64,000 nt of DNA. Source: Chryseobacterium indologenes. GTDB taxonomy: Bacteria; Bacteroidota; Bacteroidia; Flavobacteriales; Weeksellaceae. Positions 25,269-33,369 of the stretch are shown one piece after another. Position numbers and translations under genes: made by a program. The notes beneath the pieces are model-generated. The model was not told where the DNA came from, did no database searches, and saw nothing but the letters and a program-made list of their open reading frames with translations. Position 1 is the stretch's first letter, and each line of letters begins with the position of its first letter. Location: positions 3,410,001 to 3,474,000 of the forward strand of contig NZ_CP074372.1 of the NCBI RefSeq assembly GCF_018362995.1, read 5' to 3'.

Positions 25269-25715
25269 TTAATAATCCAACAACCTTCTGTGGTAATTGA
25301 CCTGACCTAAATGATAGTCCAGGTGAGCAATCAGGTGAATCATAAAGTAATCTGTGGTCATTTTATTTTCAAAAACAACCAGTGGATATTCTTTTTTCAG
25401 GTCGTCTTCTGATAATTGAGAAAGAGTAGAATCAATCATTGTTGTAGTTGCCTCTATTTTTTCAATAAGTTCGGCTCTTAGAACATCTTTTAAAGAAAAT
25501 TCCAGGTCACGTTGTCTTACATATCCTGTGTTTCCAAGATGCGTTCCTATAAAATGGTTGAGGTTTCCAACCAAATGAAGAACCAGGTTACCCGCAGAAT
25601 TGGCTATGTTTTTATCAATTTTCCATAGATTTTCTTCATTTTGATAGGCTTCTATCTCTGTTTTTAATTTGTTCAAATCTCTGGTGTAAAGAGATCTAAG
25701 GCTTTCTGTGATCAT
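25269..25715 (-). CDS. DinB-like four-helix protein (DUF1572 type)
   Basis: A 148-residue protein with the DinB-like pattern: helices with H-L-V-G-N-L-N-H-F (metal His near residue 47) and, near the end, H-L-I-A-H-L-D-Y-H-L-G-Q-V. The three histidines form the metal site of the family, some of whose members use bacillithiol or mycothiol. Function here unknown. It lies upstream of the DUF885 gene on the same strand, but a terminator of the latter's side sits between, so they are probably separate. Confidence 0.8.
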   Translation of the reverse strand: MITESLRSLYTRDLNKLKTEIEAYQNEENLWKIDKNIANSAGNLVLHLVGNLNHFIGTHLGNTGYVRQRDLEFSLKDVLRAELIEKIEATTTMIDSTLSQLSEDDLKKEYPLVVFENKMTTDYFMIHLIAHLDYHLGQVNYHRRLLDY

Positions 25716-25744
25716 ATCAATTTTGTTTATTTAGAAGAGTAAAT

Positions 25745-25777
25745 AAAAAGGGTACTTTTTTCAATGTACCCTTTTAT
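25745..25777. terminator. terminator between the DUF885 and DinB-like genes
   Basis: Perfect 10-bp stem AAAAGGGTAC/GTACCCTTTT with a 10-base loop. The A-run on the left gives a T-tract on the minus strand; it ends the DUF885 transcript on the minus strand. Confidence 0.8.
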
Positions 25778-25787
25778 TAATGTAAGT

Positions 25788-27584
25788 TTATTTCTGTTTT
25801 TGAGCCCAAAGCTCCATTTTCCTGTTCAGAACGTCCAAAGGAAGACATCCCTGACTTAATACTTCATCATGGAAGCTTGCCAGATTGAATTTGTTTCCAA
25901 GTTCTTTCTGATACTTTTCTCTCAGTTCACGGATTCTTAAAGAACCTATTTTGTAGCCTAAAGCCTGTCCCGGCATCGCCATGTATCTTTCTACTTCTGC
26001 AGTGGCAGATCCTTCATCGTAAGAAATATTGCTTAAGAAATATTTAATGGCTTCTTCTCTTGACATTTTTCCGGTATGAAGTCCTGTATCCACTACAAGT
26101 CGTACAGCTCTCAACATCTGATCACTCAGATATCCCATTTTCTGGTAAGGATCAGTATATAAACCAAATTCAGGACCTAGAGTTTCACAATAATGGGCCC
26201 ATCCTTCACCATACGCTCCAAACCATCCGAATCTCATGAATTTTGGAAGCTTAGTATTCTCCTGTTGTAAAGAAACCTGATAATGATGCCCTGGAATTGC
26301 TTCATGAAGGAAAAGAGACTCCATTCCTGAAGTAACATTGAATTTCGTAGGGTCAGGAAGGGGAACATAAAATATACCTGCTCTTTTTCCGTCAGGAGTT
26401 CCCGGAATATATTCTGCACTGGCGCTTGCCTCTCTGAATTTTTCCGTCTGTCTGATTTCAAACTTTGTTTTTGGAGTTACGTTAAACATTGTTTTCAGTT
26501 TCGGAGTAATCTTCGTCAGAATACCGTTGAAGGCATTTAAAACCTCCTTAGAAGTCTTATAAGGCATTGCCTTTGGATCTGTTTTCACAAAAGTGATAAA
26601 TTCTTCCAGACTTCCGGTAAAACCTACCTGTTTCTTTACTTTTTCCATTTCTGCACGAAGCATAGCTACCTGCTGCTGACCAATCTTATTGATCTCATCA
26701 GGAGATTTCTTAGTTGTTGTCCAGGTTTTTACATAATAGCTGTAAATTTCATTTCCATTGGGAAGACTGTTGTATCCGTCTGTATCTCTGGCTTTAGGAA
26801 GATAATCTTTTTCTAAAAATACGCCCATTTTAGTATAAGCCGGAATAATTTTTTTGGTGATAGCTTCTTTATAAAGTGCTGAAAATTTATCTTTCTGATC
26901 CTGAGTGAAGCTTTTCGGGAAGTTTTTAATCGGTCCATAGAAAATATTCTTTTCCATATCAGAGGTTGTGATTTCCTCGGCTTTCATCTGAGGAATCATT
27001 TTGATAACCAGTTTTTTAGGAAGTACTACCTTATTGTTGATTCCCTCACGGAAGTTGTCTGCTGCGGCATCCATCCATTCCGGGAATTTTTCCATCCTTT
27101 TCAGCCAGTCGCTGTAATCCTTTTCAGTTTTGAAAGGCTGGCTGCCCTGTCCGCTTCCATACAGCGGAAAAGTAAGCGGAAGACCCCCGAATTGTGTGAA
27201 AGGAATATATTCCGGATGATAGGCATAGGCCTCAATTTTATCTTTTAAAGTATAATCCAGCACATCATACACCACCTTATCTTCATCAGAAAGAGCCTTG
27301 TAGTCTACATGCTCCAGTTGTTTCTGTACAGAATTATAAAAAGCTACTTCTCCTGAAATAAAATCCTTATCAATATTGATAGGAAGCTGGTCGTTGTATC
27401 TCGTATCTCCTTGAGATGTAGCGTCTAAAGGGTATAACTTAAGATATTGCTCATAATAGTTGGAAGCAATAGAATCCAGGTTGCTCGGAGTCACTTTCGT
27501 AAGAGGAGAATCCGATTTTTTGCATGAAGCAATACCGATCATCAATCCTAGTGCAAGAATACCTTTTGATAAAATGTTTTTCAT
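25788..27584 (-). CDS. DUF885-family lipoprotein, putative metallopeptidase
   Basis: A 598-residue protein with a lipoprotein signal (G-I-A-S-C, Cys21), so anchored to a membrane on the periplasmic or outer face. The DUF885 signature L-H-E-A-I-P-G-H-H-Y-Q is present (about residues 430-440), an HExxxGHH metal-type site, along with F-G-A-Y-G-E-G-W-A-H-Y near 460. The family resembles zinc aminopeptidases in fold and motif, but few members have been tested. Full length. Single gene with its own terminator. Confidence 0.87.
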   Translation of the reverse strand: MKNILSKGILALGLMIGIASCKKSDSPLTKVTPSNLDSIASNYYEQYLKLYPLDATSQGDTRYNDQLPINIDKDFISGEVAFYNSVQKQLEHVDYKALSDEDKVVYDVLDYTLKDKIEAYAYHPEYIPFTQFGGLPLTFPLYGSGQGSQPFKTEKDYSDWLKRMEKFPEWMDAAADNFREGINNKVVLPKKLVIKMIPQMKAEEITTSDMEKNIFYGPIKNFPKSFTQDQKDKFSALYKEAITKKIIPAYTKMGVFLEKDYLPKARDTDGYNSLPNGNEIYSYYVKTWTTTKKSPDEINKIGQQQVAMLRAEMEKVKKQVGFTGSLEEFITFVKTDPKAMPYKTSKEVLNAFNGILTKITPKLKTMFNVTPKTKFEIRQTEKFREASASAEYIPGTPDGKRAGIFYVPLPDPTKFNVTSGMESLFLHEAIPGHHYQVSLQQENTKLPKFMRFGWFGAYGEGWAHYCETLGPEFGLYTDPYQKMGYLSDQMLRAVRLVVDTGLHTGKMSREEAIKYFLSNISYDEGSATAEVERYMAMPGQALGYKIGSLRIRELREKYQKELGNKFNLASFHDEVLSQGCLPLDVLNRKMELWAQKQK

Positions 27585-27753
27585 TTTCAGAATCTTTATG
27601 AAAACAAAAGTAAGTATTATTGGGATATTCAGACTTATGGTAGGAGTTGATTTTAAAAAATTATTTTCAAAATCCTTTCAACTTTGAATCAATTTTTTAT
27701 CTTTGTCTAAAACGTTTAACAATCATATTATTACAGCTCTTTTTTAAGAAATA

Positions 27754-28215
27754 ATGAAAGGGATTTTAAAAATTTACCATCCGGAAGAAACGCTAAAATA
27801 CAATATCAGAAATACTTATTGTAAGGCGGTTTACAGTAACCAACAACATTTTTTAGAGGTTGAAGTTATTACGGATGACAGTTTGGATCACGTAGACGAT
27901 GATTCACTACAGTACAACTTTCCGCAGCTTTCACTTGAAGTTTTTGATTTTCCTATAGAATCAGCGGAAATAGAAGGAAAAACTATCACAATCAATGACT
28001 CTGATGAAGAAACCTACACAGAAGTAGACCTTTTCGACGACGAAGATGCCTATATCTATGACAATGAGCTCCTTTTCGAAAAAAATGAGGAAGGAGTGCT
28101 TCAGGTCATCTGGAAGGGGACCATTGATGATTTCTATACCGGATCTGATACACCGATTCCTTTTAGATTAAAATGCGAATTCAAGCAGGATGATATTGAG
28201 GTAGACGAGGATTAA
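27754..28215 (+). CDS. acidic hypothetical protein
   Basis: A 153-residue soluble protein, strongly acidic in the C-terminal two thirds (runs such as D-D-E-D-A-Y-I-Y-D-N-E). Predicted mainly beta. The start K-G-I-L-K-I-Y-H-P-E-E and the end E-F-K-Q-D-D-I-E-V-D-E-D are typical of a small family found only in Flavobacteriia, to my memory, without known role. A TATCTTTG -7-like box lies at 27698-27705, 49 bases before the start, with no well-spaced -33 box. Confidence 0.65.
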   Translation: MKGILKIYHPEETLKYNIRNTYCKAVYSNQQHFLEVEVITDDSLDHVDDDSLQYNFPQLSLEVFDFPIESAEIEGKTITINDSDEETYTEVDLFDDEDAYIYDNELLFEKNEEGVLQVIWKGTIDDFYTGSDTPIPFRLKCEFKQDDIEVDED

Positions 28216-28350
28216 CGATCGTCTTCATCCTTTTTTATACCGGATTTCTTTTCAAATTATTTTTGGAGAGAAATTTGCTATTGATAGAATTGTAACAAAT
28301 TTTAAGTTGTTTTTAAGCAATTTTTAAGAGTTCAATTCATAATATTCTAC

Positions 28351-28358
28351 TACATTTG
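28351..28358 (+). promoter_or_regulatory. probable -7 box of the exbB-exbD-tonB operon
   Basis: TACATTTG, a full TAnnTTTG match, 31 bases before the exbB start codon. The -33 region is T-rich but without a clean TTTG. Confidence 0.45.
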
Positions 28359-28388
28359 TCGTTGAAAATTTAATAAAATTCACATTTA

Positions 28389-29093
28389 ATGCTGTTAACG
28401 GAACTTTCTCAGATTTTATTTGCACAAATCGCTACACCTGCAGTTGCTGCAGACAACTTAGAGTTCTCATTCTGGAAAATCATGTTCCATGGAGGAGCTT
28501 TCGCTAAAATAGTGATGGTCACGGTATTGCTGTTGGGAATATTTTCTCTGTATCTGTTTTTTGAAAGATTTTTCTTTATCAAAAGACTGACTTCAAAAAC
28601 GGATTCCAACTTTATGAACAATATTGAAGACTTTATCAAAGCTGGAAAAATAGAGGCTGCAACAGATTATTGCAAAACACAGAATTCTCCGGAAGGAAGA
28701 ATTTTAGAAAAAGGAATCTCAAGATTGGGGCGTCCTGTTTCTGATATCGTAAGTGCTATGGAGGCGCAGGCTCAGGTAGAGGTTGCCAATATGGAGAAAA
28801 ATCTGAACCTTTTGGCTGTAGTACCGAGTATTGCACCGATGTTAGGGCTTTTGGGTACAGTAATCGGGATGATTATCGCTTTCTTTAATTTATCCCATGC
28901 CACAGGATCTTTCTCCCCGAAAACACTTTCAGAAGGTATTTATACCGCATTAGGACAGACCGCTGTAGGTTTGGCAGTAGCCATTCCTGCTAACTTCTGT
29001 TACAATATCTTATTGACAAGGATTGATAAGTTTGTACTGAAGGCTCAGAATATGTCAGGAGAATTTTTAGATCTTATCAACAAACCTTTATAA
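28389..29093 (+). CDS. exbB: MotA/TolQ/ExbB proton-channel protein
   Basis: A 234-residue inner-membrane protein, part of the stator that turns proton flow into motion of TonB (or TolA). Membrane segments lie near residues 35-55, 140-165 and 185-205. V-V-P-S-I-A-P-M-L-G-L-L-G-T-V-I-G-M-I and A-L-G-Q-T-A-V-G-L-A-V-A-I-P-A are the family blocks. First gene of exbB-exbD-tonB with 12- and 35-base gaps. The N-terminus is a mild signal-like stretch. Confidence 0.93.
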   Translation: MLLTELSQILFAQIATPAVAADNLEFSFWKIMFHGGAFAKIVMVTVLLLGIFSLYLFFERFFFIKRLTSKTDSNFMNNIEDFIKAGKIEAATDYCKTQNSPEGRILEKGISRLGRPVSDIVSAMEAQAQVEVANMEKNLNLLAVVPSIAPMLGLLGTVIGMIIAFFNLSHATGSFSPKTLSEGIYTALGQTAVGLAVAIPANFCYNILLTRIDKFVLKAQNMSGEFLDLINKPL

Positions 29094-29105
29094 ATCTTTC
29101 TTAAG

Positions 29106-29504
29106 ATGAAAATTCAGAGAAGAAATAAAGCAAACCCGGAATTCAGTTTAGCAGCGATGACAGACGTTATCCTGTTGATGCTGATTTTCTTTATGATCAC
29201 ATCTTCTGCCGCCAATCAAAGTGCTATTGATGTGAATCTGCCGAAAGCCGGAGCTGTTGACGATAATATTCCTAATCCTGTAACAGTAAGTATTAAGCCG
29301 GACGGCTCATTCTTTGTAGATGACAATCCTGTTAATAAAGGGGAACTGGAGAAAAGTATTGTAGATAAACTGGCAGGTCAGACCAATCAATCGTTCACAA
29401 TCAGAGCTGACGAAAACACATTGCATAAAGATGTTGTTTTTGTAATGGAAATTGCTGAAAAACATAAGTTTAACATTGCAATTGCAACCGTTAAAGATAA
29501 ATAA
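29106..29504 (+). CDS. exbD: ExbD/TolR biopolymer-transport protein
   Basis: A 132-residue protein with a short cytoplasmic start (R-R-N-K-A-N-P-E-F-S-L-A-A-M-T-D-V), one membrane helix holding the proton-path Asp in M-T-D-V-I-L-L-M-L-I-F-F-M, and a periplasmic domain with V-S-I-K-P-D-G-S-F-F and I-R-A-D-E-N-T. It partners with the preceding ExbB and the TonB-like protein that follows. Confidence 0.93.
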   Translation: MKIQRRNKANPEFSLAAMTDVILLMLIFFMITSSAANQSAIDVNLPKAGAVDDNIPNPVTVSIKPDGSFFVDDNPVNKGELEKSIVDKLAGQTNQSFTIRADENTLHKDVVFVMEIAEKHKFNIAIATVKDK

Positions 29505-29539
29505 CAAATCCGGATTTCCGGAAAGAATTACGTGTTAAG

Positions 29540-30424
29540 ATGAGAAGCTATACAGCAAACAGAAACGAAGAAAACAAAGATAGAATAAAGAGCGCCCTGC
29601 TTTCTGTTCTTATCTGGGCTGCTATTTTGCTTTTTGTTTTTTTGTATAAACTAAAACCTGAATTGGATAAAGATCCTGAAGTGGTTACTACCATGTTGAT
29701 GAACTTCGGCGACAATAGAAACGGGAAAGGGATTGATGAACCTGCTGAACAGCCGGGAGGTCTTGCAGCAGCTACAGAAGAAGTAACACCTGAACCTGCA
29801 GAAACACCTGTTCCGGAAACAAAAACTATTGTAAAACCAGAACCGGCACCCGAACCGAAGAAAGTAGAAGCAAAGGAGAAAGTCATCACAGGAAATAATT
29901 CAAAAGCAACAGTTCCTAAAAAAGAGGAATCAAAAAAAGCTGAAAAAAAGGAAGCAACAAGCACCAGCGCTTCTAAGAATACTAAAAAATCCGGAACTGC
30001 CACTGCCAATTCAAAAACAGGAAATGGAGATGGAAAAGGAAATGCGGCTATTGGAAACCTGATCAAAGGAAGAGGAACAAAAGCCGGAAGCCAGGGAACG
30101 GGTGAGGGTATAGGAAACGCCGGAGATCCTTTAGGAGGTGACGGAAACGGAGACAGTAAAGTAGGAATAGACAGAAAGCTGGTAGGATATATTCCCGGGA
30201 CAATGGGCAGAGGAGGAGCACAGCCTTCTCACAGCTGTACAGCAAGCGGATCAATTACTATTGCCTACACTGTAGATAAAGCAGGAAATGTAGTGTCTGC
30301 AAGAAGGGCGGGAGGTGTTTCAGATCCTTGTGTATCATCTACATCTGTAGCCTGGGTTAAGAAATATGTAAAAGCAGAGAAAGCCAATACTTCTTCCACC
30401 GGAACTTATAAAATTACATTCTAA
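29540..30424 (+). CDS. TonB-like energy-transducer protein
   Basis: A 294-residue protein. One N-terminal membrane helix (A-L-L-S-V-L-I-W-A-A-I-L-L-F-V-F-L-Y), a long Pro/Glu/Lys-rich then Gly/Asn-rich linker (about 60-215) to cross the periplasm, and a C-terminal TonB-type domain with G-S-I-T-I-A-Y-T-V-D-K-A-G-N-V and a pair of Cys (S-C-T and D-P-C-V) that may form a disulfide. Order and spacing with exbB and exbD make it the transducer for outer-membrane receptors such as the one at the start of the window. The usual Tyr-Pro before the C domain is absent. Confidence 0.88.
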   Translation: MRSYTANRNEENKDRIKSALLSVLIWAAILLFVFLYKLKPELDKDPEVVTTMLMNFGDNRNGKGIDEPAEQPGGLAAATEEVTPEPAETPVPETKTIVKPEPAPEPKKVEAKEKVITGNNSKATVPKKEESKKAEKKEATSTSASKNTKKSGTATANSKTGNGDGKGNAAIGNLIKGRGTKAGSQGTGEGIGNAGDPLGGDGNGDSKVGIDRKLVGYIPGTMGRGGAQPSHSCTASGSITIAYTVDKAGNVVSARRAGGVSDPCVSSTSVAWVKKYVKAEKANTSSTGTYKITF

Positions 30425-30431
30425 AAATACA

Positions 30432-30458
30432 AAAGCACTTTATTCAAGTGCTTTTTTT
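30432..30458 (+). terminator. terminator of the exbB-exbD-tonB operon
   Basis: Perfect 9-bp stem AAAGCACTT/AAGTGCTTT with loop TATTC and a T-run. The stop codon of the convergent gene at 30440 lies inside it. Confidence 0.9.
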
Positions 30459-30832
30459 AATTCATTGATTCTGTTAATAATCGGAAGGGCAAAAATGCCG
30501 CTGGTCTGAAGATACAACTCATAGAAAGTCTTTGCTTTATCCTGAAAATCCTTGTTCTGATCATGTCTGCTATTGAAATAGAAAAGGTTCCCCAGCATTT
30601 CATAATAATCTTTGTGATCCCTTTCCTGTCTTTCATTAACGAGGGCAATCATTTCTTCTTTAGTTTTAGAAGAAACTTCTGTGAAGCTCATCTTAAAAAT
30701 GTCTCTCATCAGAGTATCAAAGTCCAGTTCTTTCTGCATTAAACTTTCTTCAGGTTTATCCAGAATCAGTTTTTCCAATGCCTGGGTTAACTGGCGGATG
30801 AGTCTTAGGGTGAATTCTTTATCGGTAATCAT
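30440..30832 (-). CDS. helical hypothetical protein
   Basis: A 130-residue, all-helical, soluble protein (I-R-Q-L-T-Q-A-L-E-K-L-I start; D-Y-Y-E-M-L-G-N-L-F-Y-F later; K-A-K-T-F-Y-E-L-Y-L-Q-T-S-G). It resembles DUF6483-type proteins in layout, but I cannot confirm the family. The stop lies within the stem of the convergent terminator. It precedes the inverted-repeat-flanked gene; both are on the minus strand. Confidence 0.6.
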   Translation of the reverse strand: MITDKEFTLRLIRQLTQALEKLILDKPEESLMQKELDFDTLMRDIFKMSFTEVSSKTKEEMIALVNERQERDHKDYYEMLGNLFYFNSRHDQNKDFQDKAKTFYELYLQTSGIFALPIINRINELKKALE

Positions 30833-30852
30833 AATAGGGCATTTTGTTGCTA

Positions 30853-31275
30853 GTTGCTAGTTGTTGGTTTGGATTAGGTTCGCCAGCTTAATTGGACGTA
30901 TTTTATAAAGTTATTGATTTTTCCTCCTAAGAGTTTGTATTGTTCTGATTTTTCTTTAAAGTCTGAGCTTAAATCCGGATAGAGACGGTTGATTTTTGAC
31001 AAGTGACAAACTGTTTCGTCACAACTTGCCTGAGAGTAAGTAAGAAATCTGATAAAGTCACCTTTGTAATTGTTTCTTCCATAACCTTCTGCAATGTCGT
31101 AACAAACAGAATCTGCAGAACGTCTCAATTGGCTTCCTAATTCATATAATTCATTGAGCGATAATTTATGTGTTTCAATAAACAATTCAAAAGCAATATT
31201 ATAAATGTCAAGTTTTTCGTAACTCATTAATATCTTTTTTTACGGGTAAAAAACTAGAAACCAGCAACTAGCAAC
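30853..31275. repeat. 18-bp inverted repeats flanking the four-helix-bundle gene
   Basis: GTTGCTAGTTGTTGGTTT (30853-30870) and AAACCAGCAACTAGCAAC (31258-31275) are reverse complements in 17 of 18 positions. The left arm is extended by one more GTTGCTA unit from 30846. The enclosed 387 bases hold exactly one gene. RNA of this region could close as one long stem around the frame, like the intervening sequences in 23S rRNA that encode the same protein family. Confidence 0.8.
30874..31227 (-). CDS. four-helix-bundle protein (23S intervening-sequence / bAvd-like family)
   Basis: A 117-residue protein with the family pattern: K-L-D-I-Y-N-I-A-F-E-L, L-Y-E-L-G-S-Q-L-R-R-S-A-D-S-V and I-A-E-G-Y-G-R near residues 55-65, then F-I-R-F-L-T-Y-S-Q-A-S-C-D-E. 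Relatives are encoded in intervening sequences of 23S rRNA genes and, as Avd, next to diversity-generating retroelements, where they bind nucleic acid. No reverse transcriptase is near. The gene fits snugly between 18-bp inverted repeats, so it looks like a small self-contained insert. Confidence 0.88.
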   Translation of the reverse strand: MSYEKLDIYNIAFELFIETHKLSLNELYELGSQLRRSADSVCYDIAEGYGRNNYKGDFIRFLTYSQASCDETVCHLSKINRLYPDLSSDFKEKSEQYKLLGGKINNFIKYVQLSWRT

Positions 31276-31282
31276 TTTTTTA

Positions 31283-32686
31283 TTAAGCAAAGAATAAATA
31301 TGCCAATGCGATTGCTGTAATAACGCCCACCAAATCGGCCAGAAGCATAGCAATTACAGTGTATCTTGTATTCTTAACGGCTACGGCACCAAAGTAGACT
31401 GCAATTACGTAAAACGTCGTATCTGAGCTTCCCTGAAGTACGGCTGCCAATTTTCCCTGGAAACTATCAGCTCCGAAAGTACTCATCGTATCCACCATCA
31501 TTCCTCTGGCTCCTGAACCTGATAAAGGCTTGATTAAAGCTGTCGGAAGCCCGTCTACGAATCTTGGATCCATATTCGCAACATTCGCAACCCATTTCAT
31601 TCCGTCAATGATCACATCAAAAACTCCTGAAGTTCGTAACAGGGAAATGGCAATCAGCATCCCAACCAGATAAGGAATAATCTTGACACAGGTCGTGAAT
31701 CCTTCTTTTGCACCTTCAATAAAAGCATCAAAAACGTTGATTTTCTTATAAACAGCACCTAATACAATTGCAAGGAAGATAAAGAGAATAAGACCATTGC
31801 TTAATACCTTACTGAAATCATCCAGTTCATCTTTACTCAATTGTATAAGGTACAGAACCAATAAAGCAATAATAGCTGAAATTCCCCCCACATAAGCGAT
31901 GACTACCGGACGGAGAAGGTTGATTTTCTGGTATAAAGAAACAATAATCATTGCCGCCAAAGTAGCTGCGAAAGTAGCAATCATACAGGGCAGGAAAATA
32001 TCTGTAGGTGTTTTGGAACCCATTGATGCTCTGATAGCAATAATGGAGACGGGAATTAAAGTCATTCCTCCGGCGTGAAGACACAGGAACATAATTTGTG
32101 AATTGCTGGCTGTCTCTTTATTTGGATTTAAAGTCTGAAGGCTTTCCATAGCTTTTAAACCAAAAGGAGTGGCAGCATTATCCAGTCCCAAAAGGTTGGC
32201 GCTGAAGTTCATCAGCATATGTCCAAATGCGGGATGGTTTTTAGGGATATCAGGAAATAGTTTTGAGAAGAAAGGCTGTATCAGACGGCTTAAAAGGTTA
32301 ATTCCACCTGCTTTTTCAGCAATGCTCATGAATCCCATAAACAGGGTCATAATTCCTATAAGACCAAGACAGATCTTCACCGCAGTTTCAGAGGTTCCGA
32401 TGACTCCATCAGCTTCCTGAACGCGATAAACATTTACATTTTGTTTTAAAGAATCTGTTTTATAATGAATTCTGCTGTCTGCAAAATCATTCTTTTTCAT
32501 CAGGCTGTCTCTTACAACAGGGGAGAGGCTGTTCATAGGCTGGGATGCAATCTTCACTGTATCACCTCCTTTTCCTACTACCATATCATTGAAAATGGTT
32601 TTGTAGTGACCTGACGAAACATATTTTATACTGGCAATGGCAATGGCAATGATAATAAAAGCCGACCAAATTCTGCTGAGAACCAT
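31283..32686 (-). CDS. SpmA-SpmB-like fused nucleoside-recognition (Gate) membrane protein
   Basis: A 467-residue protein with about nine to ten membrane segments. The first half has the SpmA-like block N-F-S-A-N-L-L-G-L-D-N-A-A-T-P-F-G-L-K-A-M and the second half the SpmB-like G-A-K-E-G-F-T-T-C-V-K-I-I-P-Y-L-V and S-G-S-G-A-R-G-M. A periplasmic insert lies near 30-80. In Firmicutes these are two spore-core proteins; the fusion is usual in non-sporulating Bacteroidota and its transport substrate is unknown. It starts 120 bases from the next gene. Confidence 0.85.
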   Translation of the reverse strand: MVLSRIWSAFIIIAIAIASIKYVSSGHYKTIFNDMVVGKGGDTVKIASQPMNSLSPVVRDSLMKKNDFADSRIHYKTDSLKQNVNVYRVQEADGVIGTSETAVKICLGLIGIMTLFMGFMSIAEKAGGINLLSRLIQPFFSKLFPDIPKNHPAFGHMLMNFSANLLGLDNAATPFGLKAMESLQTLNPNKETASNSQIMFLCLHAGGMTLIPVSIIAIRASMGSKTPTDIFLPCMIATFAATLAAMIIVSLYQKINLLRPVVIAYVGGISAIIALLVLYLIQLSKDELDDFSKVLSNGLILFIFLAIVLGAVYKKINVFDAFIEGAKEGFTTCVKIIPYLVGMLIAISLLRTSGVFDVIIDGMKWVANVANMDPRFVDGLPTALIKPLSGSGARGMMVDTMSTFGADSFQGKLAAVLQGSSDTTFYVIAVYFGAVAVKNTRYTVIAMLLADLVGVITAIALAYLFFA

Positions 32687-32805
32687 CTGATTGATTTAAT
32701 TGTTTAAACTTATCAAAAATACTTTAAACCACAAAAATAACTAAAGTCTTTTGTTATTCTGACGTGAAATAAATTAATGATGGTTTCGGGTTTTAAATAA
32801 AAGGA

Positions 32806-33315
32806 TTATTCTTCCAGATAAACAAGATGCCCCTCAAAATCGTCTTCAAGATTTTTTAGAACCTTTGCATCATCCATTTTTTTGACCAAGGCTTCTACAA
32901 AAAAGCTTTTTTCAAAAAACTGGCGGTGAATTCCAGGTAAAAGTTCCATGAAATAATCCATTCCGATTTTGTTATTATGAAGATCCATTTTGGTTTCCAA
33001 AGGCTCATTCGGGAAAAGTTCTTCATGCAGGTCTGTTATTCTTTTGCAGAAATCAAGCGCCTTTTTAGGGGAAGAAATTTTACAGCAGTACATCATAATG
33101 AAGCAGCACCAGAGAGCATGTCTGAATGCATTTCCAATTCCATTTGTGGAGGCTGTCTTAGGAAATTTTTTCTGCGCTATGGTAAACGCCTTTACCGTGG
33201 CATGAAAGCTCAGCAGGGCAAAAAGAGGATGGGGAAGGATAAGTGATAAAAGACGTATAATCTTTTTAAAACTCATACTTCTGATGGTATTGAAAAATAT
33301 CTTAAAAGTCCTCAT
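32806..33315 (-). CDS. uncharacterised protein with N-A-F-R-H-A motif (DUF6973-like)
   Basis: A 169-residue protein. After a basic start comes a hydrophobic stretch (L-L-S-L-I-L-P-H-P-L-F-A-L-L-S-F-H), then G-N-A-F-R-H-A-L-W-C-C and later L-M-D-L-H-N-N-K-I-G-M (here K-M-D-L-H-N-N), a pair of His-bearing motifs that recall metal-dependent helical enzymes. This motif pair defines an uncharacterised Bacteroidota family (I believe DUF6973). It lies downstream of accD on the same strand with a terminator between. Confidence 0.6.
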   Translation of the reverse strand: MRTFKIFFNTIRSMSFKKIIRLLSLILPHPLFALLSFHATVKAFTIAQKKFPKTASTNGIGNAFRHALWCCFIMMYCCKISSPKKALDFCKRITDLHEELFPNEPLETKMDLHNNKIGMDYFMELLPGIHRQFFEKSFFVEALVKKMDDAKVLKNLEDDFEGHLVYLEE

Positions 33316-33350
33316 AAATAAAAATCTCTCCCTAATTAGAGAGAGATTGT
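33315..33350 (-). terminator. terminator after accD
   Basis: Stem AATCTCTC (33323-33330) with GAGAGATT (33341-33348) around a 10-base loop. On the minus strand it follows the accD stop by about 20 bases and runs into TTTATTT. Confidence 0.8.
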
Positions 33351-33369
33351 ATTGTTTTTGTTACAGATA

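Noticed and set aside
29548..30066. 172-codon minus-strand frame opposite the tonB-like gene
   Set aside because: It is the antisense of a repetitive Pro/Glu/Lys linker, which leaves few stops; composition is that of a shadow.
30874..31227. Diversity-generating retroelement
   Set aside because: The Avd-like protein is there, but no reverse transcriptase, template repeat or variable repeat is seen in the window.
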